From Euptelea pleiosperma (lineage: Eukaryota > Streptophyta > Magnoliopsida > Ranunculales > Eupteleaceae): 64,000 nucleotides of DNA. Location: contig CM068551.1 of assembly GCA_035048495.1 (NCBI GenBank), forward strand, positions 20,586,248 to 20,650,247, written 5' to 3'. Positions 23,501 to 34,421 of this stretch are shown piece after piece. Within the stretch, counting starts at the first letter, position 1, and each line of letters starts with the position of its first letter. The notes under the pieces were generated by a model, which saw only the letters and a program-made list of their open reading frames with translations, had not been told where the DNA came from and made no database searches. Position numbers and translations under genes: made by a program.

Positions 23501-25874
23501 CAGTGCAAGAAATCTGGATGAAGACAATGTCATGGTTCTGCGAAGACTCCAGTTATTTTTCACATTGAAGGATAACAGCTCCAAACCTTAAGTATATGAT
23601 AATGAGAAGCATGAGCAACACCAGGGCAATGATAATTCCTATAGCAAGCAAAAATAAGTGGAAGACACTATGTCCTAAACTTGCAGAGATTTTTACTTCA
23701 TTGATCCAAAAGTCTCATCCCAACTAGGAAGTTCAGCATTAACTGAAAAATGACATGACCCTTCTCCAACCTCAATGATCGGAAATGCGAGACACAGCAT
23801 TATCTTTGGAATGGAGTTTCAACTAGATTTTGAAACATTGACCGGCTCAGATACAGTGATGCCTCAGACCTGAATTGACTTGATAGATTAAGCTTCTCAA
23901 GCCAACACACTTGTCTTTTGTATGAAAAGGAATATTAACAGAAAAGGTTAAGAACTGAAAATAAAATAGAACTAAAAGAAATAATAAAGAAAATCCAGCA
24001 GAAATTGAAGATTAACAAAAACAAAAAGAAGTAAAAAACACATTGCAACTAGAAAACAGGTTACAAATTTAATGATTTACTTCCAATAAATTCAGAAAAA
24101 TATTCTGTTTCCACTAGACTAGACTGAAAGTAATTAGGCACAAATTACATTCCAAGGTACGAGAAGTAAACTATAAATCTAAAGACTCAAAAGAAAAATA
24201 ATAAATAAAAACCTAAGAAAAGTAAATAAATTACAAACATTGTTTTAAGTTAAAATTTATAGAAGCTAAAACCATTCAAACTACATGTTGGGAACATAAG
24301 ACAAAGGTTGTAAACTTTAGTCTATCTGCTTCCTATACTCATGTACACATCACTTGTGACCTCCACACTTGCTTTCTGCTCTAAGATTAAGAAGTTTACA
24401 AAACCTACATATAAAAGAAATCTAAACCTGAAAATTCATAAAAAAAAAATCAAGCATCTGCATAGTGAATATCTTCAAACAATGGTGCTAACATGTAATA
24501 CACATTAAAGAAAAAAATAATAACATATATATAGCCTAACTGAGATATCATATTATTCGGAATCTTTTTCGGTAGTTAAGAAGTTGGTAAAGGCAGACCA
24601 GAACTGTTCCATTCAACACCCTCCCCATGGAACTAGAACCCATGTATTCCTCTAAAGACCAACAACCAAATCCACTCAAACACTGAGGGAGAGTTAGAAT
24701 AATTCAGTATTATAATCAAGTATCTGGATGACGAGAATGAAATAACAACAAAAACATGTTGATATACACAATATAAAATAAAAAATAAAATCTCCCGCAC
24801 AAAAGTACAGTAATACTTCTCAAAGCCAACATTATAGATAGACAGGGTTTTCATTGGTTTTGAAAGTCAATTATTGCATTTCTTTCGTGCGATTTCCTCA
24901 CTCTGAGGAAAACGACTGCTTAGAAGAACACACATATCCTTGAAAAATCACCCCTTTTGAGTATAATGCAGGTTCCAAGGTGTGATTTTCCCAATACTGC
25001 CAAACATTTCCTAATTCCGTCACTATCCGTCGTCTACCTTTGAAAATTTCCCTCTCAAAACCATTATCTTTTTGGAGATTTCAATATCAACTTTTTGAAT
25101 TAGAGAGTTTATCGGTTTTGCACAGAGCAAACAGCATGGTATTTGATCACATTTGAGAGAAGAGACTGTGCATATATTTGTTTCGACATGATCTGTTATG
25201 GAAGGTCCTACAGTATAAAAATAAAAAGAGGGAAACCAAAACATACCAACTAGAACGAAAACATGATCTCGACCGCCCGATCGCTTCCACGCATCAGAAC
25301 CTCGAATCAAGTCCACCACCTGCTTCTGCCTCTCATAATCCTCATTACCAATCACCTTCTTTCTGAACAACCCCTTCGCAATCCCCAACTGCATCTCTGC
25401 ACTAAGCGTCGCAAAGAACGGCACAAAAACAACATCAGCTTCAGCGACGTCGTAAACCCGCCTCGCAAAAGATCCTTCCCTCAATTCCTCAGGCGTCATC
25501 AGATCACCCAAGATCCAGTACTCCGCGCTGTACTGTTTGATCAATGGGTTCTCGGGATAGGGAGGGAATTGGAGGTTGGAAGAAAGATGTGAGCGTATGT
25601 TGTTGTCGGCATCGCTGCCGAGTCTTGAATCGGAGGTGATGGACCAGTAGTTTTGTAATAAGCCGTAGTTGAGTGATGTGGGGAGATCTGCGACGTAGAC
25701 TCTGATGGTGGATTTGTTGAGATTGGAGTTTGGAGAGATTTGGTGAGAGAAAGAGAGAGATGGGGAAGAGGTGGGTTGTTGTTGTTGGGTTTTGTAGAAG
25801 AGAAAGAATAGAGAGAGTGGGAGAATGCAGAGGAGACCAAATGAGAAGAACAGAGTGTTGTTCTTTGAAGCCAT
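20516..25874 (-). CDS. GT47 exostosin-family glycosyltransferase (arabinosyltransferase-like)
   Basis: Three exons: 25247-25874, 23080-23333 and 20516-21067. The splice sites are GTTG|GTATGT...TTGACAG|ACCCAG and CGG|GTTAGT...TTCCAG|GGAGGT. The joins give VFVLV-DPVAMWHVR and AKHRHR-GGLVREK, as in relatives, for 477 residues. A hydrophobic signal anchor at about 8-27 (FFSFGLLCILPLSLFFLFY) predicts a Golgi type II protein with a short Q/S/P stem. The exostosin domain covers about 57-440: IRVYVADLP, GRDHVFVLV, HTQVSLLKDVIVPY, and the family's most conserved block [20 protein letters not shown]...PVIVSDNIELPFEG. Plant GT47 proteins build pectin and hemicellulose side chains. This clade is annotated as probable ARAD-type arabinosyltransferase, but the acceptor is not known. 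The introns are 1.9 and 2.0 kb, AT-rich and without genes. Confidence 0.93.
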
Positions 25875-25875
25875 G

Positions 25876-25878
<3 letters not shown>

Positions 25879-25911
<33 letters not shown>
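25879..25911. repeat. (CT)16 microsatellite in the GT47 5' leader
   Basis: A CT repeat on the plus strand reads as (GA)n on the sense strand and ends four bases before the start codon. GA-rich leaders are common binding sites for BPC-type GAGA factors. Any role here is inference. Confidence 0.95.
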
Positions 25912-25913
<2 letters not shown>

Positions 25914-25924
25914 TTGTTTCTGGC

Positions 25925-26482
25925 ACTCGCACTCGAGCAGAGGTTATGGGGATGAAGGGTATTTTTGGAATTTGGAAATGAATATCAATTGACTACTTTG
26001 CCCTTTTGCACTGGAGTAAAACTTCGCTGACCGCCCACAATATGAGCCACGTGGCACATTCTTAACTGGCTCTAACGACTGACCGTATGGATGTTTGGTC
26101 AATCCCTTGGTGGACCTACAAACCAAAAATGACCTGATTAGTGATTTCTGAGCGTTGGATTGGAGTAATTTCATGGGTTGATTTTAACCGGGGAATTTGA
26201 GCATTATTGACCATTACTTGGGTTATAAACTACAAAGACCCAAATGTTTGAAATCACTAATCAGGCTAATTTTTGGTTGTATGTCCACCCTAGGGATTGT
26301 TCAAACATCAATACGATCAGCATCCTCTAATAGTGTGCCACGTGACTCATATTGTGGGCAGTCAGCAGCTTCACTGACTGTTGACGGTCAGCTGAAGTTT
26401 CCTCACTGGAGTAGAGGTTATGGGATGTAGGGTATTTTGTGGAATTTGGAGATGAATATCAATTAACTACTTTGCCCTCCTA
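25925..26482. repeat. ~75-bp direct repeat flanking a family A MITE
   Basis: GAGCAGAGGTTATGGGGATG...ACTACTTTGCCCT (about 25932-26002) is repeated as GAGTAGAGGTTATGGGATGT...ACTACTTTGCCCT (about 26409-26479), with roughly nine tenths of bases matching. The two copies bracket the MITE at 26014. This is much longer than any target duplication and points to a separate tandem duplication upstream of the GT47 gene. Confidence 0.85.
26014..26408. mobile_element. MITE family A upstream of the GT47 gene
   Basis: Left: GAGTAAAACTTCGCTGACCG, GAGCCACGTGGCACATTC with a perfect G-box GCCACGTGGC at 26046-26055. Right: TAGTGTGCCACGTGACTC, TGACGGTCAGCTGAAGTTTCC. CACTGGAGT is present on both outer edges and could be a 9-bp target duplication if the element ends at AAAACTTC. 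It is also explained in part by the flanking 75-bp repeat. Confidence 0.85.
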
Positions 26483-27882
26483 TAATTGGAAGAAGAAAAA
26501 AAAATGAAGAATAAGAAAGAAAGTTATCCCCTCCATCTCCAGTCACTGTTAGGACTGCTCATGCTATGAATAGGGGTCTCACTCTGTACCGGATTAACCG
26601 ATAATAGGAACCGAATAATTGGTTCTTGGTACATTTTAAGTGTCCGGACCAAACTGGAACCAACATATAATAGTGACAAATATGTCAATTTTAAAAAACA
26701 AAATTAGTATGAAAATTATTTACTGAGTATTTAAGTAAATTAGGGAGTAAGGGCATTAAGAAACTAGTTGCAAAGGTAACTCATTTCGAGATTCCAAATT
26801 TGAGGCCCATAATCGATTGGCCCATTGGTGCATACTGTTCTAAAGATCTGATCCCTAGCTTCACGGGCGGCACCTTCGATGCACCTCAATTGCCCCGTTG
26901 CCCTTCCGAAAAATTCTTGTGCTTATCGAAGATTTTGCCGAATTTTGAAAGAAAAAAGAAATAAATGTATATATTTTGTTAATGTGTTTTTATGTTTCCT
27001 AGCCTTTTTTTAATGTGGTATATGCCTATGATAGTGATGAATAAAAAATTCTTAAATGTATTTTTATATTAGAAATTAATATAAAAAAATTACCTAAAAA
27101 ATTGAGTAATTTACCAACCCAACCAGCACGATCGGGTTGGGCTTGGGCTGAAAATTATAGGCCCGACCTCAGGTTGGGTTGGGCTTGGACTCAAACTTGA
27201 AGATCAGGTTGGGCTCGGGTTTACCCCAAACCCGACCCTACCCGCCCGAGTTGCAACCCTAATACCTCTATTCAAAATAAACTTATAGCCGCAGACAAAT
27301 CCTTTTAAGATCATGTATGCCTTGATCAATGTTTACCTTGTGCGAAATGATTAAAATCAGGAACAAAATACTACCGATCAGTTTAAGCAAAGGATCAAAG
27401 AAACATTCCATGCATTATTTGTCCAACGCGTTCTGGTGATGTACTGAGTCAACTGAATTGTTTCCATGCGTCCTCTGCACTTATTCTGAGCAAAAAGGCA
27501 GAACTCCCAAAAATTCAGAGTCTGTCAGACTGATATGGATGTGTAAGTTTATAATACGGATCACGCAAGCCATATCATAAATTAATAAAATTTAATGAGA
27601 TATCAACTTGTGTTTGCTTCTGTTTAATTCCCTGCATGCCAAACTTGGAGACCCCTTGGCAGAGAAAGAAGACCGTGAATCACGTTTTGTTCAGCTCCAA
27701 AGAAAATTCCAGTCTATTGACTTACTGCAACGCGAATATTGGGTTCTCGCAAGCCATGCCACCTCCTCAAGTCTGTGCTTGCATTTGAGATGAAGCAAAA
27801 GTTGATGACCCAAATGTTCCACTGCACTATTGGTTCCAAGGCAACCAAACTCTTGAAGCTCCCCCAATTTGCAACGGTACTG
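26483..27882. other. intergenic with two simple dispersed repeats
   Basis: About 26580-26660 is rich in CCGGATTAACCG, GGAACCG and GGTTCTTGG words like the repeat at 52866-53262. About 27110-27265 is a GGTTGGGCTTGGG / CCCGACC run. About 27600-27790 has a short frame with no family match, next to the 3' end of UTP23. No gene is supported. Confidence 0.45.
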
Positions 27883-30800
27883 TTAACCGTCAACCTCTCC
27901 AAGCTTGGTGCCCTTGCGTGACCTCTTCCTTTTCCTCTTTCTACTAGCGTTATCACCATCCTTGCCATCCTGCATCCACACTTCCAGATATCAAAAATAT
28001 GTTGATGCACATAAATAGGGGAAGAATACATATACTTATTGTTGATAATTAATAAATAAAGGATATGTATGTACTGCCTGTGCATGGTGGCCTAGCAGGG
28101 GTGGTGGGACAGTTGGTCCACCTGGTGCCTCTAACTATGCTCTAGGGTATAACTCTATAATCTATATAGTTAAGCTAAAAGCATTCAATCAGGGACAGGC
28201 CAGAGGGTGCATGCATTGAGGCATCTGCATTTTATGTTGTTGCAGGTCTGTCATTGCTCATTTTCTGACAAACTTAGTAAGTGGATAAGTCCAGCACCTA
28301 CTGTTTTATCAGCATCAGACTGGTAGTTAAACAGATATCCATACAATAGCTCACTTTAAAGTTTGGAGTCTTGTACACTGCTTTCATAGTCTTTGTGCTA
28401 CTTTTAAGTTACCATGCAGCTCCAACCAGTTGGATTGGTGGACTATGACATCATTAACTTTTTATGACATAGTGTAACCCAATCCAATTGCCAACCCCTG
28501 GGATAAGGCACTACTAATGAAGAGAATCCCCCAATTCAATGGCTTGTAAACACGTGCTAACTCAATATAGTAACATCAGGGATCTCATTGTACTGGCCTC
28601 CAAATGTTTACACCAGGAATAGAATCTTAAAGACATAAAAATTCAAGAACAATGAAATGCAAGACGCACCTGATTTGAAGTAAGTGATGGGTTCCCAAGA
28701 ATCTTTTTCTTCTTACATGAAAGTGGATTTGGACCCTGCAAAGTTCAAGGCAAGAATTATTTTTATATCTGAAATCCAATGAAGAACATCAAGTAAACAT
28801 CATACGTGCATTTGGACAGCCAACCTTCGGAACAGTAGCAACTGACAGCAACAATGGCAGATAAATCCAAAGCTTTCAACTTGAACTAATCCTATTCATG
28901 TCATATTGTCACATTCCAAATGCTTCAATGATATAAAATGGCATAATAAATAAGAAAATATTGAAAACAACATTTCTATATAGAGCTGTTATGGCATGTG
29001 CCTGAACTGAAGTGTCCCAAGGAGGGTGTACACATGGGCATCTGCGCCACACATCTTGCTGCTGCAGTGTTCCCAAGAAACTGACACCTCGGGAACACCC
29101 ACACAGCTGAGATGTGGTGCAGATGCTCATGTGCACACCTACCTCAGGACGCTTCAAGCATGCAGCCAGTTAGCAACGGCATATGGAAAATGTAGAGTAT
29201 GTGAAAAGCTTGAGTTTAATTTGGTTTTGACATTCAAAAATACGCTTGAAAATTTGGTCAAAATAGATAAGGGAAATGGCAAAAGGCTGACAAAAGGTAT
29301 GTTACCAGTATAATTAGTGCTACTAATTCTCCCCATTGAGCCATGCAATAGGAGTCTATAATATGGAATCAACCAAGCTTACACAAATCTAAAGTTGGGT
29401 AATCTGATCCATATTTCTAACTTTGGGGTGAAGGCAATACATAACACATCACAAGAGATTTACTCCAAGCCTAATAAAATACTAGAATTAGTTTCAACCT
29501 AATAAAATTATTAGAGATAACTTTGATATTAATAGACAACAGGAAATACTATGTGTGTGTGTGTGTGTGTGGTGGGGGGAATGTGGACTTAACGGTGAAA
29601 ATGGATGATCCAAAAATTTTCAACTTGCATTCCACTTTTCATAAGGCTTCAAGTGTCAGAATGGGCTGATTTTAGTGCGGATGATTTCCATGGCAAGTGT
29701 TAAGAGTTGTTTTGTAATTAGGGGTATTGTGGTCTTTTTAAATTATTTTATGTTTTTAAGTGATATATATATACACACACACATGAAGAGGCCGAACCAA
29801 CCAAGTTCGACTCTCTCTATTCTCTGACGTCTCTTCTCTTCTCGTCTCTTCTCCATCTTCTTCACTTCTACGCTGTATCAGAGCACTTGAAGACTAGAGG
29901 ATTTTTCTAGGATCCAGTGTTGCGTGAACCACACATGAACAGTGGAGAAAATAAACCCTACTTTTCTACTTTTCCTTATTTTTCTCTCTTGGAAAATCAA
30001 GTTTGAGCTTTATATAGGCTAGGGATTGATCTAAAAAGGGAACCGCAAGCTAGGGATTTTTTTATGTAAGGCTAGGGTTCGATCCAAAAAGGGAGCTACA
30101 AGCTAGTTTGCGATCTAAGGCTGCCACAGGCCATGAAGTAGTGATTCATGATTGTTGGTAACTGTTTGGTGGCTGTTGGATGCTGGTTGGTGCTTTTAGA
30201 TGTTGTTGATGACTGTTGGATGATGTTGCATCCCCTAAAGTGGTATTTTATTGCTGGTTTTTTATGCCACTGCCCTGTTTTATTGCTGGTTGTTGTTGTG
30301 TGGTTGCTTCAACAAGGTTAGTGTGACATTTTTAGTTGATTAAGTTATTGGGTTTGAATGGTTGGTTCTAATGATGTTAAAATCCCTATTTTGGGTATGA
30401 AAGATGGGGTTGGAGCCCAGATTATCTCTGTTAAATTGAATGGTACAAATAATTTGTTGTGCTCACAATCGATTAAGGTTTTTTTGTGTGTGAAGAAGAA
30501 GCTGAAATACAATGCTGATGATGCTCCATCTGAAGGTGATAATGGGTATGATGATTGGCTGGATGAGAATTTCCTAGTTATGACTTGGCTATAGAAGAGT
30601 ATGGAGCAGTCCATCTTTGGTTGTTTTATGATCAAGTGGGTGTTGGTCGTTAAGGAGTTTCAGGATATAAAAGTTGAAGATTTTTATTGTAATTGAGACT
30701 TTATTTTGTTTGGTGACTTAGTTGATCACCAACATCAAGATTGATGTCCAGTAATTTTTGGTTTCTTGGGAATACTTTTCCGTATCTTTTGTAATTCTCT

Positions 30801-33800
30801 TTGCTTCTAATATTTATTGTTACTGATAAAAAAATGGCTCTAAAAGGGCGAGAAGAAGGCTGAAAATGATGTGAATTGAGGTAGTAAGAAAAGATTTGAA
30901 GATACATTCTTTAATAGAAAATATAGTTGAAGATAGAATCGAAAGGTGAAATTGGATTAATGTTGCCGACCCCAAAAAGTTGGGATAAGAAAATATGAAT
31001 GATGACGATGATTGTGATTTTTCTAATTCAGAAAGCATGAAAAGAGAAAGGATGTTTGATATTGTGATGTAAACCATTACAACTATCATGAGTAAAAAGC
31101 AAGACATGGTCATGGATTCCAACCTTTGCTTTCTTTCTTTTAAATTTAGGTTTATCCATCACATCCAACATCCTTCTTGCAGCAATGGGTCTGGTTACAG
31201 CTTGTTTCATCATAACTTGATCCCCGGGATGTTCATGTATATCAGGGGAATCCGTTGCTACCTGTGTGGTCAATTTATTTTTTCCTTTTGTAACATCTTA
31301 TATTCCAACTCAGTCATATGCAAACGTTCCTCTTCAGTTGACTTGACAAACTGGCGCTGAAATGTTGATGGTGGCTCAAGGAATAAGGAGTTTCTCAGAC
31401 CAAATATCACAGGGACACCTGGTATCTGCACCCAAGGAATAAAGACATATATCAGAGTGTGATAGCAGCTATCCTGTAGTTTAGGGTCAATGACAAATAA
31501 AAACATCATGAGACATCCTGGGACTAATAAATTCTAAAACTCACTAGACACAATATAAAAGCTGAAGGAACCAAAGTGGGCCAACTGAAATCATATCTTA
31601 GGATATAATCCAGTTAAAGCAGTATGAATCAGCTCCTGAAGTGTCCGACTCACACTACCGACCAGGGCAGGCAGTCCAAAATGGAGAAACTTAACTCCAA
31701 GCATATACAGTTCATCAAATGATAGTTGCAGTTTTAAATGGCTAGCTTCGCATAAATGTAACCAAGATGTCACACATCCCTATTTTAGGTACTCATGTAC
31801 CTTCCAGTTAGATGTCTGCAATGATCTGAAGAACGTACTTGTATGATCACAATTCTCAACTTCGCTTGGTATCACATTGTCTACCTTGAAGGTACTGTTT
31901 ACCTCTGTGCGCTCTTCCTTCTAGAACTTCTACCTTTGTTTATCTATGTGCTTCCGTCTATCCTTTTTTAATCTTTCTAGGGATACCCTTTGATAAGAAA
32001 AATAAAATGCTTTCCTTGCTTTTGAGTTATCCAATATCTTTTTGTTTCCTTCTTGATAAAAAAATGTCTTTTTTGCAAAAAGGGTCTCCCAAATTTCAAT
32101 TCCCAATTCCCTCAGATGAATCAAGGGTATGTTTACAACAAAAAACTTTTCCAGCTTAAAGATCATTACCCTAATGGAATTCCTTCTAGAGACAAAAATC
32201 TATGTATGGTCAATATGGAGACTTTCCTATTTAGCCAAGGTTGGTAAATTCTTCACCCCATGAGTATAAGTTCGTGGTCCCTCTGTTCCATCTAGAACTT
32301 CCTAAACTCAAAATATATTAGTCCTAAGGAGGAATGGATATCTGACTCATTTCCAATTGGGAAATCTTGATGGCACTGAGCTTTTTGTTCTTGCTCACAT
32401 AGTACCAAATGATGACTTCAAAACCCTTCGTTTGCTCCTGTCATTAAGAAAGTAGATGAGGAGTTTGAGATCAGAAGTCATATCAAAGCCATCATTCTTG
32501 CAACCAATCTAGATTCTTGTTCACAAGAAAGAACTTCTCAACATCAACTAGTTGTCAAGAAGATCCTCCAAATAATAGTTTGAAAGAAATTATCATTGCA
32601 CTTCTTGAAAAGGAAGAAAATGAAAATAGTTAGTGGTCCACTTCATGAAGAGCAACAGTGCTCATCAAGGCAACGAAGAAGGCTGCTCCTATGATTTGTA
32701 CAATGAGGAAGAAGACAAAGAAGGATTGGACTACATCCTAAACATGCTTGGATTGATAGATGCTTCTCTTCCCTAGGATGAGGAGCAAAGAATTTTGTGA
32801 AAGATGGAGAAGCCGATTCCAAATCTTGACATCATCAAAAAGATGGGGTTGAGTATGTTCCAAGATGGTTCCCAGAAACAGAAGCTTATGTAAAGATCGA
32901 TGGCAAACCAGGCAAAATTATGGGCTATTCATCATCAGGTGAGACTTTTCTTAAAACTTGATGTAAAGAGTATTGGAAAGGTTTTCATTTATTTTATGAA
33001 TACACTTATGATTCTATTACAGTCCCACAAATAAAGATGATGAAATCAATCCCTGCTAGAAATTCATCCTTAAGAATTCACATAGAAATCATAGGATTTT
33101 TATCTAAAAGGATTTAGACAATAGATTCAAATCGTTTGGGTTAAGATTTGATTTGAATTGTATGATTCAAATCGTATGTTGTTGGATTTTAATAACATTG
33201 CAGAATATCAATGATCCACGATGTTGGTTTTTTGACCAGTCATTGGCTAAAATGGTGTAAATTTGCAATCCTTGCACATTAGAAGTGATCTTTAGCTAAT
33301 CCTTTTGGCTGTAGTGCAATAAATTCTCCCATTACATACGAGAAAAAACCCATCATCATACCTTTTGATTTCCATTTTTTTCCTAATTCCAACCAACACT
33401 TTTAGAAGAAGAACAACCATGCACAACTATTTCTATTTGGCACCCATTGATAGAGCATGCAATCTGATAGAAGAAATAAATGCATCATGAAAGATCATTC
33501 ATGAGAATATTTAAACACTGCACTAATTTGTGATTTTAGAGGGGAACTTCTCTAGACTTCAAATGGATGGAATTCAAAGCCATTCCCTTAACCAACAGTC
33601 ATATTAGGGAGTAAAAAGTACAAGCAACAGGAGACGCAGGAAACAATAGAAGGAATGAACCAACCTCTCGAAACTTCATTCGAAGATCAGTGTCTTGAGT
33701 AGCAACAAAGAAGTGCTCAGTATTGTTTTCTCCGATAACACCCTCAATGCATCCCACAGCACTCATCCTCCTCTCATGGTCACATCTGAACATGAAATTC

Positions 33801-34421
33801 AATTACAAATCTAAGAAAAACAAAGGATGAAAAAAAAAGGGTCAATTCTTTAAAAAGATCGTACTTATGAATTTTCATTGATACGTTGGTTTCTCAAACC
33901 AAGCAAATATCTATTATTGCATTATGCTCTATAACTAGTTATTTTAAAGGGCTCTATAACAAGTTATTGTAAATGGCAAAACTCTAGTTTATTCCGCTTA
34001 AAGAAAGTGACGAAAGAAAGAGAGGTTGACCTTGCTGTGGAGAGATTATGAGCAGCCTGAAGTGATTCAAAATAGGAGTCTCCTAGGCTTTTCAACTCTG
34101 CAATAACACATCTGCAAAAAAGTAAAGGAGTTTTCTTTCAAGAAGGATTCTAAGGGGTTTTATACAGTTGGAGATTTTACACAGTTGGAGAGAGGAAAGA
34201 ACATAACAAAAGAAGGACCAACCGACACACCTGGTAGTGAAGATCTTTGTTGGGGCCCCGAGGAGCTTGGAGAGTGCATCGTTGGCTGAGGTAATTTGAT
34301 TGACAACAAGGTTATGAATGAAAGTTCCATCACAGAGGACCTTAAAGGGCTCCCGGAAGCCAAAGCATGACGTGTAGAACCTCACACTCTTACGATGACG
34401 CTTCTGCTTCTTCCCTCTCAT
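27883..34421 (-). CDS. UTP23: UTP23-type rRNA-processing factor, six exons, apparent frameshift in exon 4
   Basis: Exons: 34231-34421, 34031-34111, 33665-33785, 31124-31425, 28670-28735 and 27883-27969, all with GT-AG sites. Exons 1-3 give a PIN-like domain starting MRGKKQKRHRKSVRFYTSCF with FREPFKVLCDGTF. The candidate zinc ligands C65, C92, H94 and C103 match the CCHC site of UTP23. FFVATQDTDLR and PGVPVIFGLRNSLFLEPPS (exon 4) are strong family signatures. The C-terminus is very basic (KPKFKRKKAK, PNPLSCKKKK, SRKRKRKRSRKG), as expected for this nucleolar SSU-processome protein of 18S rRNA maturation. Exon 4 is 302 bases where the flanking phases need 303. After QKE the frame meets TGA at 31270-31272, truncating the protein to 182 residues instead of about 282. 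The frame beyond stays open to the real stop. This is either a sequencing or assembly slip in a T6 run at 31278-31283, or a true frameshift. Confidence 0.9.
29003..29160. mobile_element. foldback element in UTP23 intron 4
   Basis: The left arm (GGGTGTACACATGGGCATCTGC, CCACACATCTTGCTG; words partial) is mirrored by GCAGATGCTCATGTGCACACC on the right, giving arms of about 65 bases. It probably represents a MITE. Its boundaries are approximate. Confidence 0.6.
29552..29571. repeat. (TG)10 microsatellite
   Basis: About ten TG units lie in UTP23 intron 4, followed by a G-rich GGTGGGGGGA. Confidence 0.95.
29698..30700 (+). mobile_element. truncated Ty1/copia retrotransposon in UTP23 intron 4
   Basis: The segment starts TGTTAAGAGTTGTTTTG and carries a CT-rich end. 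It then has GTATCAGAGCA at about 29875, which matches the copia primer site complementary to initiator methionine tRNA (TGGTATCAGAGC). A leader follows. An ATG at 30358 opens a gag-like frame with the copia N-terminal motif VKLNGTNNLLCSQSIKVFL and DDWLDENFLVMTWL, which hits a stop at 30592. No protease, integrase or reverse transcriptase is present, so this is a dead 5' fragment. It lies antisense to UTP23. Confidence 0.8.
30955..31015 (+). repeat. dispersed repeat with CGACCCCAAAAAGTTGGGATAAG
   Basis: The word (partly quoted; centre about 30967-30990), followed by ATGAATGATGACGATGATTG, is a common plant non-LTR or SINE-like tail. An inverted related copy lies at about 34825-34960 (CCATCATTTACAGTGCCTTG, CCAACTAATTGGGGCC), outside the coding part of the same gene. 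The family is not resolved. Confidence 0.5.

Noticed and set aside
32040..32960. Possible retroelement coding remnant in UTP23 intron 3
   Set aside because: Protein-like pieces appear but many stops break every frame and no reverse transcriptase, protease or integrase motif was identified.
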